Source: Cenarchaeum sp.
Lineage (GTDB): Archaea; Thermoproteota; Nitrososphaeria; Nitrososphaerales; Nitrosopumilaceae
Reading direction: 5' to 3'
NCBI GenBank assembly: GCA_020027365.1
Contig: JAHRAJ010000068.1
Span: 1-13,031, forward strand
DNA length: 13,031 nucleotides
Position 1 is the first letter of the stretch; the number at the start of each line of letters is the position of its first letter. The notes beneath the pieces were generated by a model. It did no database searches and was not told the DNA's origin. It worked only from the letters and a program-made list of their open reading frames with translations. Made by a program: the position numbers and the translations under genes. Below, piece by piece: positions 12,170 through 13,031 of this stretch.

Positions 12170-13031
12170 TCACCCCGACAAAAGCCTCCGCGACTCGCTG
12201 CCAATCAGCGCCCTGGCCGCACCCAGCACGCCCCGGACGCCCATCACCCTGACAATGGCGCTTGCATGAAAGTCAAAGTCATCCTGCTCGGAAATCTGCG
12301 CCATGACCTCCGGGGTTGCAGCACCAAACACCCTGTCCAGCCCGTCGTTGTCCAGCCTCTCCAGAATCCTCCTTGCAAGCAGCTGTCTTTCAAACTCGCG
12401 GCCAAACCTTGACGTCCACTGCGTCTGATATTCACCCAGATCGGCACGATCGCCGGTCTCCACATACCTGGATATGGCACTGCCTGCCAGTATGCCTCCC
12501 ATGCCCGCCGTGTAGATTCCGCCCGCCGTCGTGGGCTTTGTCTGTCCGGCGGCATCCCCGACCACCACCGCCCCGCTCTCGTCATCGACAAACTTGTTGA
12601 TGGGGCCCTTTACCCAGATTGGCGCAAACACCTTTCTTACCACAGAGCAGCCTGCACCGATCCTTTCTGAAATAAACGCGTCAAGCGCGGCGGCGGCGTT
12701 GATTCCTTTGCCGGCAACCCCTACCTTTGCCCTGCCATCCCCCGACGGGACCACCCACGCAAAAAATCCGGGGTATCTTTTCTGGTCAAAATACAGCCGC
12801 ACCCTGTTGTCCTGCGCCGCCATCCCGCCGCCGTTACCGTAGATCTCATACTGGGCAGATGCCAGCACGCCCTCCCTGTCCCTGCGTATCAGGGACGAGA
12901 CGCCCCTTGCATCCACCACGACCCTGCACCTGATCTCGTCGACGCCACTTCCCCCGCCGCCGCCTCCGCCGCCCCCAATCCTGACTAGACTCAGCGGATC
13001 GGTACCGCCCCAGGGGGACTGCAAATCCCTG
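12170..13031 (-). CDS. Geranylgeranyl-reductase-family flavoprotein, 5' end cut by the window
   Basis: The frame is open to the right edge, so the true start and the N-terminal FAD-binding motif are missing; about 287 C-terminal residues are seen. This family of FAD enzymes saturates geranylgeranyl chains of archaeal lipids or other isoprenoids. Signatures are VVVDARGVSSLIRR (the DG-type motif), YPGFFAWVVPSGDGRAKVGVA, and GDAAGQTKPTTAGGIYTAGM (near 12500-12560), where the FAD phosphates and substrate site usually lie. A run of nine glycines (12951-12977), coded by a CCN-type triplet repeat on the plus strand, sits just before the DARG motif and is probably a surface-loop expansion. Other family members act on chlorophyll-type or quinone side chains, so the exact substrate is unknown. 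Confidence 0.85.
   Translation of the reverse strand, partial: RDLQSPWGGTDPLSLVRIGGGGGGGGGSGVDEIRCRVVVDARGVSSLIRRDREGVLASAQYEIYGNGGGMAAQDNRVRLYFDQKRYPGFFAWVVPSGDGRAKVGVAGKGINAAAALDAFISERIGAGCSVVRKVFAPIWVKGPINKFVDDESGAVVVGDAAGQTKPTTAGGIYTAGMGGILAGSAISRYVETGDRADLGEYQTQWTSRFGREFERQLLARRILERLDNDGLDRVFGAATPEVMAQISEQDDFDFHASAIVRVMGVRGVLGAARALIGSESRRLLSG

Noticed and set aside
1..13031. CRISPR array, transposase, integrase, or a restriction-modification or toxin-antitoxin pair
   Set aside because: No regular repeat-spacer pattern, no such proteins recognised, and the lone MvaI-like gene has no methyltransferase partner here.

Overview
The window looks like a GC-rich archaeal chromosome segment, most likely from an ammonia-oxidising, Cenarchaeum-like member of the Nitrososphaerota (Thaumarchaeota). 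The sequence shows a two-domain Cdc48/VAT AAA ATPase, archaeal elongation factor 1-beta next to its small zinc-ribbon partner, an archaeal-type JAMM protease, a membrane-anchored double cupredoxin, a DUF2024 protein and a geranylgeranyl-reductase-like flavoprotein. Nearly every gene or operon that starts a transcription unit has a TATA-like box centred about 24-28 bases before its start codon, the pattern of leaderless archaeal mRNAs. The taxon is inferred from gene content and GC, not from a database match.

Layout. 1-353: C-rich and G-rich low-complexity DNA, then the promoter of a Cys/His-rich conserved protein (354-761). That gene ends tail-to-tail, with a 4-base overlap, on a small zinc-finger gene (1030-758). 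Divergent to it is a UbiD-family decarboxylase (1112-2575), which converges on MqnC, the radical-SAM dehypoxanthine futalosine cyclase (3741-2617); the two fit futalosine-type menaquinone synthesis. 3883-4620 encodes a protein resembling MvaI/BcnI restriction endonucleases whose catalytic positions appear changed. 4621-4916 holds a possible orphan promoter, a doubtful small ORF and a purine tract that on the other strand is a T-rich terminator for the DUF2024 gene (5174-4917).

5368-6919 (minus) is a two-gene unit: a membrane protein with two type-1 copper domains, followed one base later by a JAMM/MPN+ metalloprotease. Divergent to it is CtaB, heme O synthase (7266-8144). The copper protein and heme O synthase together point to the terminal-oxidase part of a copper-based respiratory chain. 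CtaB overlaps tail-to-tail with the last gene of a four-gene minus-strand operon (11116-8141): zinc-ribbon protein, aEF-1beta, Cdc48 and a small predicted winged-helix protein, whose neighbours overlap or lie within 11 bases. This operon links translation with protein unfolding, and Cdc48 ends in a proteasome-docking-type tripeptide.

From 11161 to 12169 the base composition and codon use change: an unrecognised coiled-coil protein (11200-11796), a doubtful 64-codon ORF, and a GATG/GTGG trinucleotide-repeat block. The window closes inside a geranylgeranyl-reductase-family gene on the minus strand, cut by the right edge. I saw no tRNA, rRNA, CRISPR array, transposase or integrase.
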